A stretch of 64,000 nt of DNA from Pseudomonas uvaldensis (GTDB taxonomy: Bacteria > Pseudomonadota > Gammaproteobacteria > Pseudomonadales > Pseudomonadaceae), in the NCBI RefSeq assembly GCF_021271205.1, contig NZ_JAIWKS010000007.1, positions 186,001 through 250,000 on the forward strand. The letters are read 5' to 3'. The notes beneath the pieces were generated by a model. The model ran no database searches, was not told where the DNA came from, and saw only the letters and a program-made list of their open reading frames with translations. Position 1 is the stretch's first letter. The number at the start of each line of letters is the position of its first letter. The translations under genes were made by a program, and so were the position numbers. Shown in pieces: positions 37,060 through 46,753 of this stretch.

Positions 37060-38427
37060 ATGCAAGCTGCCAAGCCGAAAGTCGGCTTCATCGGTACCGG
37101 GAACATGGGCCGTCCATTGATAGAACGTCTGTTGAACGCGGGCTACGAGGTCCAGGTGTACGATATCGACCCCACGCATGCTCGCCCGGTGATCGAGTTG
37201 GGCGCCTCCTGGAAAGACACCCCCGCGCTGTGCGCTAACACATGCCAGATCGTGGTGACCTGCCTGCCGCTACCGCACCACGTGTTGGAAAACATGACGG
37301 GCGAGCACGGCGCCCTGGCAGGAATGGCTCAAGGGACGGTCTGGATCGACACATCCACCACCGACTATCACAACACCCGTCATATCGCTGAACTGGCCAG
37401 GCAAAAAAACATCTTCAGCCTGGAAGCGCCCGTCAGCAACCTGTCACATATGGGCGTGGATTTCGCCAATGTGTGTTTCTACATTGGCGGTGATGAACGC
37501 GGTTACCGCTTGAGCCAGGTCATGCTTGAAACCATGGGCCGCAAATCCTTCTATGTGGGAGAAATTGGAGCCGGCCAATCGGTCAAGCTGCTCACCAACC
37601 TGCTGTTCTACACCGCCACCGTGGTATGGGCCGAATTGCTGATCATAGCCAGGGCCAACGATATTCCCCTGCATTGGCTGTGGGACTACGTGAAAGTCTC
37701 GCGGGGAAACTGCTTTGTCAGCAACCAGCTGACTCCGTTCATATTCGACGCCAGCTACGATCATTCCTGTACGCTGGAGATCACCATCAAGGACACGAGC
37801 CTCACCGAGGCACTGGCCGATGAACTGGGGGTGGCAATGCCGCTGGGACGCATCGTCGCCCAGCGCTATTGCCAGGCGGGGAAGCTGTTCGACAGCCAGG
37901 ACAATCACGTAAAAGTAGCCGCCTTGAGTGAGCGGGAAAACGAACTGTGCCTCACCCTGCCCAATTTTCATGCCCCTTCGCCCTATGGTGCCAATCGCAA
38001 CTATCGCCACAGCGGCGATGTGGTTGAAGACGCCTTGGGCCGTATCACACCCACCCTCGCACCGCTGTTCCATTCAGGCGTTGTATTCACCAATGACAAC
38101 AAGATCAAACTGGCCTCGCACCTGGTGGAGTTTCTGGCTTGCATCAACAAGGTCATCCTCGACGAGGCCTGTCAGATCGGCCGCGCAATGGGCCTCTCGG
38201 ACGCCCTGATCGAGCAGGTGGTGAACTGGAGTTGCGGCCCCAGCTGGGTTGCCGAGCACCTGGATAGCTACGAGCCGTGTCTGGACAGTATTGCAGCCGT
38301 TGGCGAACTCCAGCAGGCGTTGCAACTGCCCGTCATCGAGCAAATCTTTCATCAGTCGATTTTGGGCTTCCCGTCCCCTGCCCAGGCAGTCGGCCATGGG
38401 TTGCGAGAGGGAGTGGTCACGCCATGA
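37060..38427 (+). CDS. 6PGDH/3-hydroxyisobutyrate-dehydrogenase-like NAD(P) oxidoreductase, extended C-terminus
   Basis: 455 residues from the ATG at 37060 behind AGGAGG. The Rossmann motif is GFIGTGNMGRP, with YDIDP suggesting cofactor choice at the second strand. The family catalytic Lys and Asn are present (GQSVKLLTNLL), as is the ITIKDTSLTEALA helix of beta-hydroxyacid dehydrogenases. The usual length is about 295; the extra 150 residues, ending in NKVILDEACQIGRAMGLSDA, look like a second copy of the helical C-terminal domain. It ends in an ATGA overlap with the next gene. It probably oxidises a beta-hydroxy acid or reduces the keto form. Confidence 0.88.
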   Translation: MQAAKPKVGFIGTGNMGRPLIERLLNAGYEVQVYDIDPTHARPVIELGASWKDTPALCANTCQIVVTCLPLPHHVLENMTGEHGALAGMAQGTVWIDTSTTDYHNTRHIAELARQKNIFSLEAPVSNLSHMGVDFANVCFYIGGDERGYRLSQVMLETMGRKSFYVGEIGAGQSVKLLTNLLFYTATVVWAELLIIARANDIPLHWLWDYVKVSRGNCFVSNQLTPFIFDASYDHSCTLEITIKDTSLTEALADELGVAMPLGRIVAQRYCQAGKLFDSQDNHVKVAALSERENELCLTLPNFHAPSPYGANRNYRHSGDVVEDALGRITPTLAPLFHSGVVFTNDNKIKLASHLVEFLACINKVILDEACQIGRAMGLSDALIEQVVNWSCGPSWVAEHLDSYEPCLDSIAAVGELQQALQLPVIEQIFHQSILGFPSPAQAVGHGLREGVVTP

Positions 38428-39527
38428 AGATCACCTCTATCAAGGTCTACCAACTGGATGTACCACTCAAGAACAAGTACAGCCTCAGCGGCGGTCGCCT
38501 GCACTACGACTCACTCGACACCACCATCGTCCTGATCACCACGGACAGCGGTCTGGTGGGCGTCGGCGAGAGTTGCCCCTGGGGTGCCACTTACTTGCCG
38601 GCCTACGCCAAAGGCGTGCGAGCCGGCATCGACGAATTGGCACCGCACCTGCTTGGGGAGAACCCCTTGCACCTGGATCAGATCAATGCACGCATGGATG
38701 TCATGCTACCGGGTCATCCCTATGTGAAAGCAGCAATTGACCTGGCCTGCTGGGACATCCTGGGCAAACACTGCCAATTGCCGATATATGCGTTGCTCGG
38801 CGGCCGGTTCCAAGCGTCGATTGCCTTGCAAAGCAGCATTCCCACCGACGACGCAGAGCAGATGGCGAACTATCTGGCACTCGCCCGCAGTGAGGGCTAT
38901 CGCACCCACTCCTGCAAGGTCGGCATCGGGGTGGATGAGGATGTCGCCCAGATCCGGCACCTGCTTGAGCAGCGCCTGCCCGGAGAAGTCATCACGTTCG
39001 ATGTCAATCGTGCTTGGACAGTGGCGGAGGCCGTCTCCGTGATGAACAGCGTGAAGGACCCAACTGTGTGCTTCGAACAGCCCTGCGAATCAATGGAACA
39101 GTGCCGAGCCGTGCGTGAGTTGACACGCAACCCGATCATTCTTGACGAATCCATCGTTACCCTTGGTGACCTGGTACAAGGCCAGCGCCAGAACATCGCC
39201 CAGTTGATAGGGTTGAAGATTGGCCGCGTCGGGGGCCTGACCAAAGCCCGGCAACTTCGGGACTTCTGTGCCTACCACGGCATCCGGATGAACATCGAAG
39301 ACGTCGGCGGCACACAGATCAGTGACAGTGCCGTGATGCACCTGGCCGCCTCGACTCCCGGCCGCCTGCATCGCGCCAGCTGGAACTGCTGCCGACACCA
39401 TGAGGTACGACTGGCCGAGGTGGATTTCGAAATCAGCCAGGGACGTGCCTACCTGCGTGACAGCCCAGGTCTGGGACTGACCCTTGACCCTCGGCAGTTC
39501 GAGCATCCCGTCGCACAGTACGGATGA
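38424..39527 (+). CDS. Enolase-superfamily (MLE/MR) enzyme, epimerase or dehydratase
   Basis: 367 residues; the ATG overlaps the previous stop (ATGA). The capping domain begins MKITSIKVYQLDVPLKNKY. In the barrel the second strand carries a single Lys (HSCKVGIG) rather than KxK, metal ligands are in FDVNRAW, FEQPCES and ILDESIV, and a second catalytic Lys is in LKIGRVGGLTKAR. This lysine pair is typical of proline-betaine and hydroxyproline-betaine epimerases and cis-3-hydroxyproline dehydratases. A C2 proton abstraction on an amino acid or betaine is therefore likely. The gene sits next to a betaine-demethylase-like Rieske oxygenase. Confidence 0.9.
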   Translation: MKITSIKVYQLDVPLKNKYSLSGGRLHYDSLDTTIVLITTDSGLVGVGESCPWGATYLPAYAKGVRAGIDELAPHLLGENPLHLDQINARMDVMLPGHPYVKAAIDLACWDILGKHCQLPIYALLGGRFQASIALQSSIPTDDAEQMANYLALARSEGYRTHSCKVGIGVDEDVAQIRHLLEQRLPGEVITFDVNRAWTVAEAVSVMNSVKDPTVCFEQPCESMEQCRAVRELTRNPIILDESIVTLGDLVQGQRQNIAQLIGLKIGRVGGLTKARQLRDFCAYHGIRMNIEDVGGTQISDSAVMHLAASTPGRLHRASWNCCRHHEVRLAEVDFEISQGRAYLRDSPGLGLTLDPRQFEHPVAQYG

Positions 39528-39562
39528 ACTTCACGGTTTTCAACCTGATCCATGGAGGTCCC

Positions 39563-40723
39563 ATGACCAGCGCCCCTTCACCCTTGCACTTGGTTCGCGG
39601 GTTCGACATCGACCCTTTTGCGTCTTTTACCTTACCTAACGAACATTACACTGACAGCCAGTTATTCGACCGGGAAATGGAAGCGATTTTTGCACGTACC
39701 TGGCAATACGTCTGCCACATCTCCGCCCTGCCCAACGCGGGTGACTATCGAGTGCGCGATCTCGGCCGCCGCAGTGCTCTCGTGGTTCGGGACAAGGATG
39801 GTACGCTGCAGGCGTTCCATAATGTCTGCCAGCATCGCGCGCATCGACTGGTGGAAGGCAGCGGCCATGTACCTGGATTATTGACCTGCCCCTATCATGC
39901 CTGGGCCTACAATACCCATGGACAGTTGATCAGCGCCCGTAAATCCGAACACCTCAAAGACTTCAGCACGGATCAGGTTCAACTCAAACCGGTACGCCTG
40001 GACGTATTCTGCGGTTTCATATTCATCAACTTCGACTTGCACGCGCGGCCTATGCAGGCCTTGCTGCCTGGTCTTGAAGCATCAATTCGAACCTTCTCAC
40101 CAGCACCGGAAAAGCTGTTTCACGCCTACTCCAAAGAATATGGCGTGCAGTCCAATTGGAAAGTCTCCGTGGAAAACTACTCGGAGTGCTACCACTGCCC
40201 GATGTGCCATCCCACACTCTCGACGGCGACCCTTGACCTGAAGAGTTATCACCTGGCGATCCACGAGCACTATCACGCCCACCTCAGCAGCGACAGTGGT
40301 GCGAACCAGGGCTATACGATGAAGGAAAGCTCAACACGGTCTCGCGAATTCGGCGCATGGTATCTGTGGCCGAACTTCTGCCTGGAGGTCTACCCCGGGG
40401 GCTACATGAATGTATTGCATCATCTGCCAATCAGCGTCGACAAGACCCTTCAGGTAGTCGAATGGTTCTGCACGCAAGCACTACCCTCTCAGGAAGAGCA
40501 GGAGGTGATCGATTTCGTCGCCGTGATCCGTGAGGAAGATATTCCCTTGTGCGCCAGTGTACAGCGTGGCCTGAACAGTGATGGCTACCAACAAGGTCGC
40601 TTCATCGTCGACCCAGCATTGGGAGCCAACAGCGAACATGCTGTACACGACATTCAGAAAAAAACCCTGGCTGCGTTGGGACTGCTGCACGCAGGCCGGG
40701 AGGGGTCATTCCCCGAAGGATGA
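39563..40723 (+). CDS. Rieske-type oxygenase alpha subunit, GbcA/CntA-like
   Basis: 386 residues from the ATG at 39563, chosen for GGAGGT seven bases upstream; an ATG at 39524 overlapping the enolase-type gene is the alternative. The Rieske cluster ligands are CQHRAH and CPYHAW. The catalytic domain has NYSECYHCPMCH, giving the bridging Glu and two iron-binding His. This pattern is shared by glycine-betaine, stachydrine and carnitine monooxygenases, which act on quaternary amines. No ferredoxin reductase partner is encoded in the window, so electrons must come from a reductase elsewhere. The 3' end overlaps the convergent LysR gene by 18 bp. Confidence 0.9.
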   Translation: MTSAPSPLHLVRGFDIDPFASFTLPNEHYTDSQLFDREMEAIFARTWQYVCHISALPNAGDYRVRDLGRRSALVVRDKDGTLQAFHNVCQHRAHRLVEGSGHVPGLLTCPYHAWAYNTHGQLISARKSEHLKDFSTDQVQLKPVRLDVFCGFIFINFDLHARPMQALLPGLEASIRTFSPAPEKLFHAYSKEYGVQSNWKVSVENYSECYHCPMCHPTLSTATLDLKSYHLAIHEHYHAHLSSDSGANQGYTMKESSTRSREFGAWYLWPNFCLEVYPGGYMNVLHHLPISVDKTLQVVEWFCTQALPSQEEQEVIDFVAVIREEDIPLCASVQRGLNSDGYQQGRFIVDPALGANSEHAVHDIQKKTLAALGLLHAGREGSFPEG

Positions 40724-41611
40724 AGTCAACCATTCCAGTACCTGGCGAACCGGCGGACTCAGGTTCTCATCACGCCACTTGTACACACTCAGGGCTTCCG
40801 GGAGATGAATCGATTCGGAGAAAGGACGCACCAGTTCACCACTTGCTAGCATCTTTTCACTGGTCCGGCGCCACCCAAGGGCGAAACCCAGGCCTTCGAC
40901 ACAGGCCTGCATCATGACCGGGTAGCTGTCATAGAACTTGCCCTTGAGTTCTCCGGCCCTGATGTGGAACTCCCCTAGCCAGTCGCTCCAGGTACTCCAA
41001 TACTGGGGGGTGGCGACATGATGCAGCAAAGGCAAGTCCGCCAAGGTCTGCAAGGTCAGTGGCCGGTCACCCAAAGATGCCAGGTAACCGGGACTGCATA
41101 CCGGAAACACGTCATCACTCAAGGTAAACAGCAGAGTGTGATCGCCGGATGGCCGGCCTGAGGTCTGGATGGCGATATCAAATTTTTCGGCGGTTTCGGT
41201 AATGGGCTGGATGGACGCATTGAGGCGAACCTCCAGATCAGGGTACTTCCTGTGCAAGGGTGAGATATTCGGCGTCAACCAGTAGAAGGCTTCGCACAAT
41301 TGAACCTCCAGGACGATTTCGCTGTTGTGTCGTCCTGATTTCAGGTCTTCGGCCCGCGACGCAATGCCCAGGAACGCCGTGCGCACTGCGTCGCGAAACT
41401 CGGCGCCCGCCTCGGTCAGGAATACGGCTCGATTTCTACGGATAAACAACGCGACACCGAGAAACTCTTCCAGGGCTCGAATCTGTTTACTGATCGCTGC
41501 CTGGGTGAGATGCAACTCGTCCGAGGCCTTGGAAAAGCTTTCCAGACGGGCCGCGGCTTCAAAGGGAACCAAACTGGAAAGTGGGGGCAGTGAGCGTTTG
41601 AAGTTATCCAT
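40706..41611 (-). CDS. LysR-family regulator, GcvA-like
   Basis: 301 residues from the ATG at 41611, ten bases after AGGAGG. The winged helix reads PLSSLVPFEAAARLESFSKA, with ELHLTQAAISKQIRALEE as the recognition segment. The GcvA/AmpR-like effector domain includes DIAIQTSGRPSG. It is the only minus-strand gene in the 35-50 kb cluster. It diverges from the EamA transporter (92-bp gap) and converges on the Rieske gene. It is the obvious candidate activator of the transporter/sulfotransferase half of the cluster. Confidence 0.93.
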   Translation of the reverse strand: MDNFKRSLPPLSSLVPFEAAARLESFSKASDELHLTQAAISKQIRALEEFLGVALFIRRNRAVFLTEAGAEFRDAVRTAFLGIASRAEDLKSGRHNSEIVLEVQLCEAFYWLTPNISPLHRKYPDLEVRLNASIQPITETAEKFDIAIQTSGRPSGDHTLLFTLSDDVFPVCSPGYLASLGDRPLTLQTLADLPLLHHVATPQYWSTWSDWLGEFHIRAGELKGKFYDSYPVMMQACVEGLGFALGWRRTSEKMLASGELVRPFSESIHLPEALSVYKWRDENLSPPVRQVLEWLTSSFGE

Positions 41612-41703
41612 AATTTTCATTCCTCCTGCGTAACCATAAGTCACTTTAACTGCAATTCGAGCTCAATCAGAATCCTTGAGGTCGATCACATAAAGGACCC
41701 GTC

Positions 41704-42639
41704 ATGTCTGCGACAACAACGGTTACGGCCGCCGAAAACCGACAAAGCATCCTCATCGTCGTGGGTTCGGTGTTCCTGTTGTCAGTGTCAGACGCGCTTA
41801 TCAAGGCCACCAGTACCGAGACATCGATGTGGCAGCTTTATGTGATCCGCTCGCTCCTGGCCATTGGCATGCTCGCCGCCTTATTGATGTACCGCCGCGA
41901 CACAACGCAACAGTGGCCACTCTCCCCCTTGTGGGTAGGAACGAGAAGCCTGTTGCTTGCCTTGATGTGGATCGCCTTTTACAGCGCCCTGCCTTTTATC
42001 AGCCTGACCATCGCCGCGTTGGCAATCTATACGACACCTCTGTTTATCGCTTTGTTCTCGGCAATCACCCTGAAAGAGCATGTCACACCGCGCAAATGGC
42101 TGGCCATCTTGGTGGGGTTCGTCGGGGTCGTGGTCACACTCAGGCCAAGTCAGGGTGACTTCAACCTATGGACTCTGCTGCCCGTGCTCGCGGCCATTTT
42201 CTATGCGCTCGCAGCGGTCGTGACCAAGGGCAAGTGCGCGAAGGAGGTACCGATGCACCTGGCCTTGGCTCTCAACATCGTCCTGCTATTGATGGGCATG
42301 GTCGGCAGCGTTGTCGTCGCACAGACCGGCCCTCACCTACCGGGCAATGAGGGCCTGCGTTTCCTGGTGGGCGGTTGGTCGCCGATGGCGATCAGTGACT
42401 GGGGCGTGATGGTGCTGCTGGCGGTCCTGATGGTACTGGTCAGCACCGGCATTGCCCGGGCCTATCAAATCGGCGAAACCTCGATCATCGGCGCATTCGA
42501 CTACACCTACCTGATCTTCGCCATCGCCTGGGGGGCCTTGCTGTTCAACGAAGTGCTCAATGGCCGCACCGCGGCCGGTCTGGCCCTGATCCTGATTTCA
42601 GGCTTCATCCTGCTGAAAAAGCCCACCGCCACTCGCTGA
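41704..42639 (+). CDS. EamA/DMT-family transporter, probable exporter
   Basis: 311 residues with about ten hydrophobic segments arranged as two EamA repeats (first from SILIVVGSVFLLSVSDALIK, second from LWTLLPVLAAIFYALAAVV). AAAGGA precedes the ATG. Proteins of this type usually export amino acids or other small metabolites across the inner membrane. Its place between the regulator and the sulfotransferase fusion suggests that it exports the cluster product or confers self-resistance. Confidence 0.88.
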   Translation: MSATTTVTAAENRQSILIVVGSVFLLSVSDALIKATSTETSMWQLYVIRSLLAIGMLAALLMYRRDTTQQWPLSPLWVGTRSLLLALMWIAFYSALPFISLTIAALAIYTTPLFIALFSAITLKEHVTPRKWLAILVGFVGVVVTLRPSQGDFNLWTLLPVLAAIFYALAAVVTKGKCAKEVPMHLALALNIVLLLMGMVGSVVVAQTGPHLPGNEGLRFLVGGWSPMAISDWGVMVLLAVLMVLVSTGIARAYQIGETSIIGAFDYTYLIFAIAWGALLFNEVLNGRTAAGLALILISGFILLKKPTATR

Positions 42640-42676
42640 ACGCTTCACATGCACAGGCCTTAACAAGGAGCTGTTT

Positions 42677-45600
42677 ATGCTGACGTCATCTCATTACCTG
42701 CCCAATGTGATCCTGTGGGCGGTGTCTCGCAGCCGCTCTACCGCTTTCGAGCGGGCCGTAATGCAGCACCCAGACGTCAGGGTGTTGCATGAAAGGCTCT
42801 CCGAGCCCTTCCTGGCCAAGCATTTTCCCGAAAAACATGCGTTGATTGAACAAACCCGTCGGATCAATAACGGGCCGCCCGGAATCACCGACTACGTCGA
42901 TGCGATGGCATTGCTCGGTGAACCTCCAGCACCACCACACCGCTTGCAATTCTCCAAGGAAATTGCCTACTTCGTCGACTTCGATTCGGTTGATAGCACG
43001 TGGCTGGCACAGTTCAGGCATGTGTTCCTGGTCCGCCAACCGTTGGATGTGATGCGGTCGCTGTACCGTGTCAGCCAGAGCGGCGGCACGACCTATTTCG
43101 ACGCGGATGAATCCGGCTTCGATGAGCTGGCTCGCATCCATGAGCGGGTACTTGAACAGTGCGATGCCAACCAGGTGCTGTACCTGGACAGTGATGCCGA
43201 CTTGATGGGTGATACGCGAGGCACCCTGGCGCGCTTTTGTGATTTTGCCGGTATCGACTTTTCGCCTCGCCTTTTGAGCTGGGAACCGGAAAAGGTCGAA
43301 CAGTGGCAGTTTTTCCAAGGCTGGCATGACGATGCCGAGCGCTCCTGCGGCTTTGCCCAAGTCGCGCACCCGCAAATCACCTTCCCGGAAACCGTCGAAT
43401 CCACGGCGCGGGACAAACAGCCCCTCTACAGGTTCTTCCACTTGGCGGCCGCCTGGCAACGGGCGCCATCTATGGCGGATCACCTCGTTTGCCTTTATGA
43501 ACCGGTAGCGGCACGGCTACGGGTGCTGTTGTTGGCGTCGACAAGGCAGCAGCATCTACGTGCCTTGCGGTGGGCAGCGCAATTGCCTGACGACTATGCT
43601 GTCTGGTTATTGAGCAGCCCTGCGCACAGTCATTTCGATGCGCTTACCCGCGAAGTCGAACAACTGCAAGACTTGCCCCTCGTGACACTGACGACCGCTG
43701 AAGAACCCGTGTCGCTTGAGTTCGTAAGGCACCTGGGTCATCGCCAGCTCTGCCTGATCTGCCCCGACAGCCCGCAAGCACGCCAGACCGAAGTTGCGTT
43801 GATCATCGTCGAGCGAGATAACCCGGCGACGGATGAAATCAGCTCACGGATTGCCCAGCATCAATGGGCGGCAGCCCAACACAGCCGCCAACAGCAGATC
43901 AGGACCCAATGTCTCAACGCCTCAATCCGCGCACCATCCCCCTCTTGGCACGCGCGCCTGCATGCGTTGCTGTGCGATGCGCCAGACAGCATTGTCGCGG
44001 TCAGCCCCCAACACAGCCTGAGCGCTCGCGAACTGAATGCCCAGGCCTGCAATCTGGCTGAGCGCCTCCTAGACATGTGCCCCCATGGGGGCTGGGTCGC
44101 AATACGCCTGGACAAGGACCTGCGCACGCTGGTGACCATGACCGCCTGCAGCCTGCTGCGCTGGCCATACCTGGACATCCCTCACTGGTACGGTACCGAC
44201 GCGACCGCGGACATCCTGGCGAAACTCGACCCAGTAGCCGTGGTGGGAGATACCCTCACCCTCAAGCCCCTGGCAGACCGCTACCGGTCGCTGGTGCTGG
44301 ACCATCTGCCGGAGCACTGCGGCGAAGCGCGCGAGCTACGGGCGCAGCCGTTCGGGAACGTCGCTTATGGTTTGCTGACCTCCGGCACCACGGGCATGGC
44401 AAAGGTGGTCACTATTGCTGACAACGGTCGCCTCGATTCCCTCGCATTCTGGCAACAGCACATCCGACCCGGTGACCGTGTGGGGCTCAATGCCTGGATG
44501 ACCGGCTATGTGTATTACCCTATCTTCAGCGGTGCGGTTGCCTGCCTGATTCCGGACGCCATGGTGCTGGATCCCCACGCCCTCACAGGCTTTATCCAGG
44601 ACAGCCGTCTCTCTCAACTTATGATAACGCCCAGCCTGGTAGCCGGCCTGCTGCAAAACGAGCAGGCGTTCCAACAGGCATTTCGCACCGTGCACACTCT
44701 CTGGCTGAGTGGCGAGCAACTGCCCGACGCGATTCGCGAACAACTCGAACGTTGCCTGCCCCACTGCCGGATACTCGATCTGTATGGCTCGAACGAAGCC
44801 GGGGACGTCGCCCTGATCGGCCCCGCAGGCCGCTTGCACCTCACCCCCGGCACCGAGGCCTACGTGTTGGACTCGACACTTGAATGCGTTCGCCTGGGCA
44901 GTCCCGGCGAACTCTATGTGCACTCACCGGGACTCACACCGGGTTATCTCCAGGACGATGCGGCCGATCAGGCAGCCTTCATAACCAACCCGCTGGCGCT
45001 GACCCAGCCGGAACTGGCCCGACGGCTGCTGCGTACCGGTGATATGGTGCGACTCACCGAGGCCGGAAACATCCATCTGCTGGGCCGCAGCACCACGCAT
45101 TTGAAGCTGCGTGGGTTCAAGGTATTCAGCAGCGACGTAGAACGTGTCCTGGTTGCTCACCCCGAGGTACGCACGGCCTTGGTCACCACGCGAGGCGACG
45201 GGCTTGACCTGCAACTGGTCGCCTTCGTCACGCCGGCGGACCCCGAACATCCGCCCCTGGCCACCGTGCTGCGGCATTGGGCGAGTCAACACCTGCCCGC
45301 TTTCAGCGTTCCGGTAGCCTATTACCTGAGCCCCTCGATCCCGGCCGGAGCCAGCCAGAAGCGCCTGGGCGCGCACCTATTGCTGCACCAGCCATTGGTT
45401 TCTCTTCCGGATGACAAACCGTCGCTCACGCCCTTGCAATCCCGGGTCGCCGCCTTGTGGGGCGATTGCCTGCACCTTCAGGGTGTCACCCTGGGCCATG
45501 ACAGTGACTTCCTCGAGATGGGCGGCAGCCTGTTGCTGCTGGAACTGATGAACCTGATTAACCGCACTTTCCGCGCCGATCTGTCTGTTGCCGACATCAC

Positions 45601-46753
45601 CCGTAATGCGACCCTGGCAGGCATTACGCAGTTGCTCGCTCTTAGGCTCCAAGGGGAATCCGTGCAGGAGGCCCCCTTCTCGGTCGATGCCGAAACCGAG
45701 CTTTACCTGTCCCGGCTGCAAGCACCTGTGGCGCATGTGCCGCCGCGCCAGGCACGGCGAACGATCCTGGTTACAGGGGCTACGGGGTACCTGGGACGGA
45801 TGATTGTTCGCCAATTGCAACAGACGACGGGCGTGGAGCGCATTCTGTGCCTGGTGCGGGCCGATAGCCCGGCTCACGCGCAGCAGCGGGTGGCCGATCT
45901 GGGGCCAGTAGAGGTTGTGGCTGCGAACCTGAGCCAACCCAGGCTAGGCCTGTCACCCGAGGCTCACCGGCAACTGTCCTCGGAAGTCGATTGCATCATT
46001 CATTGCGGCGCCGAGGTCAACTGGCTCAAGCGTTATGAACGCCTGGCCGAAACCAATGTAGGCGGCGTCCTGGAGATGCTGCGCCTGGCTGCCCTGGGCG
46101 GTGCCGGCGTCATCTTCGCCTCGACCTTGCCGGAAACGATCCCGACGACCGGCTACAACCGAGCCAAGCTGGTTGCCGAACGCGTGGCGATAACGTTCTG
46201 TGAACGGACAGGGATAGATCTGAACATCCTGCGATGCGGTGACATCAGCGCCCCCACCCAGGCCAGTGCCTGCGACCGCATCAACCCCGACGACTACGTC
46301 GGACTGATGATTCGAAGCTGCCTCGCACTCAAGGCCTGGCCAGCGCAAAGCGACTGGTCGCTGAATCTCACGCCGGTCGATTATGTCGCCCGGATCTTCG
46401 TGCATTGCGCCCTCGGCCAGCCGACGACGCACTCGGCACCGATCCATCACCTTTACAACCCGGTGAACACCCGCTGGGTACAGATCTGCACCTGGATCCA
46501 GACACTCTTGGGGACGAGCCGGTTCACTGCCCTCCCTTTGGCCGAATGGCAAGCCAGACTCAAGACCCAGGCACCCGGCAACCCCGTGCTCCAGCGCACG
46601 TCGCTGATTCTTCCGATGATCATCACCGACTTCGAGCATTTCAGCCATCCGGCCCCGTTACAACTCGCGCATCTGAAATGCCCGGTGATCGATGCCGAAT
46701 GGACGCAGCAATACTTCACGGCGCTCCACCTACACGCAGGAGAGACCCCATGA
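42677..46753 (+). CDS. Sulfotransferase-adenylation-carrier-thioester reductase fusion
   Basis: 1,358 residues behind AAGGAG. Residues 1-290 are a sulfotransferase: PAPS 5'-phosphate loop VSRSRSTAFERAV and 3'-phosphate site VRQPLDVMRSLY. Roughly 420-900 is an adenylation domain (LLTSGTTGMAK, LYGSNEAGD, LLRTGDMVRL, GRSTTHLKLRGFK, terminal Lys in GASQKRLG). A carrier domain follows with MGGSLL as the pantetheine serine. The C-terminus is a reductase domain (ILVTGATGYLGR, catalytic Tyr/Lys in GYNRAK). The A4 region WMTGYVYYP lacks the Asp that binds the alpha-amine in ordinary NRPS A domains. The acid substrate is therefore probably not a free alpha-amino acid. Expected chemistry is activation of an acid, sulfation somewhere on the molecule and reductive release as an aldehyde. 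I know no characterised protein with this order. Confidence 0.9.
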   Translation: MLTSSHYLPNVILWAVSRSRSTAFERAVMQHPDVRVLHERLSEPFLAKHFPEKHALIEQTRRINNGPPGITDYVDAMALLGEPPAPPHRLQFSKEIAYFVDFDSVDSTWLAQFRHVFLVRQPLDVMRSLYRVSQSGGTTYFDADESGFDELARIHERVLEQCDANQVLYLDSDADLMGDTRGTLARFCDFAGIDFSPRLLSWEPEKVEQWQFFQGWHDDAERSCGFAQVAHPQITFPETVESTARDKQPLYRFFHLAAAWQRAPSMADHLVCLYEPVAARLRVLLLASTRQQHLRALRWAAQLPDDYAVWLLSSPAHSHFDALTREVEQLQDLPLVTLTTAEEPVSLEFVRHLGHRQLCLICPDSPQARQTEVALIIVERDNPATDEISSRIAQHQWAAAQHSRQQQIRTQCLNASIRAPSPSWHARLHALLCDAPDSIVAVSPQHSLSARELNAQACNLAERLLDMCPHGGWVAIRLDKDLRTLVTMTACSLLRWPYLDIPHWYGTDATADILAKLDPVAVVGDTLTLKPLADRYRSLVLDHLPEHCGEARELRAQPFGNVAYGLLTSGTTGMAKVVTIADNGRLDSLAFWQQHIRPGDRVGLNAWMTGYVYYPIFSGAVACLIPDAMVLDPHALTGFIQDSRLSQLMITPSLVAGLLQNEQAFQQAFRTVHTLWLSGEQLPDAIREQLERCLPHCRILDLYGSNEAGDVALIGPAGRLHLTPGTEAYVLDSTLECVRLGSPGELYVHSPGLTPGYLQDDAADQAAFITNPLALTQPELARRLLRTGDMVRLTEAGNIHLLGRSTTHLKLRGFKVFSSDVERVLVAHPEVRTALVTTRGDGLDLQLVAFVTPADPEHPPLATVLRHWASQHLPAFSVPVAYYLSPSIPAGASQKRLGAHLLLHQPLVSLPDDKPSLTPLQSRVAALWGDCLHLQGVTLGHDSDFLEMGGSLLLLELMNLINRTFRADLSVADITRNATLAGITQLLALRLQGESVQEAPFSVDAETELYLSRLQAPVAHVPPRQARRTILVTGATGYLGRMIVRQLQQTTGVERILCLVRADSPAHAQQRVADLGPVEVVAANLSQPRLGLSPEAHRQLSSEVDCIIHCGAEVNWLKRYERLAETNVGGVLEMLRLAALGGAGVIFASTLPETIPTTGYNRAKLVAERVAITFCERTGIDLNILRCGDISAPTQASACDRINPDDYVGLMIRSCLALKAWPAQSDWSLNLTPVDYVARIFVHCALGQPTTHSAPIHHLYNPVNTRWVQICTWIQTLLGTSRFTALPLAEWQARLKTQAPGNPVLQRTSLILPMIITDFEHFSHPAPLQLAHLKCPVIDAEWTQQYFTALHLHAGETP

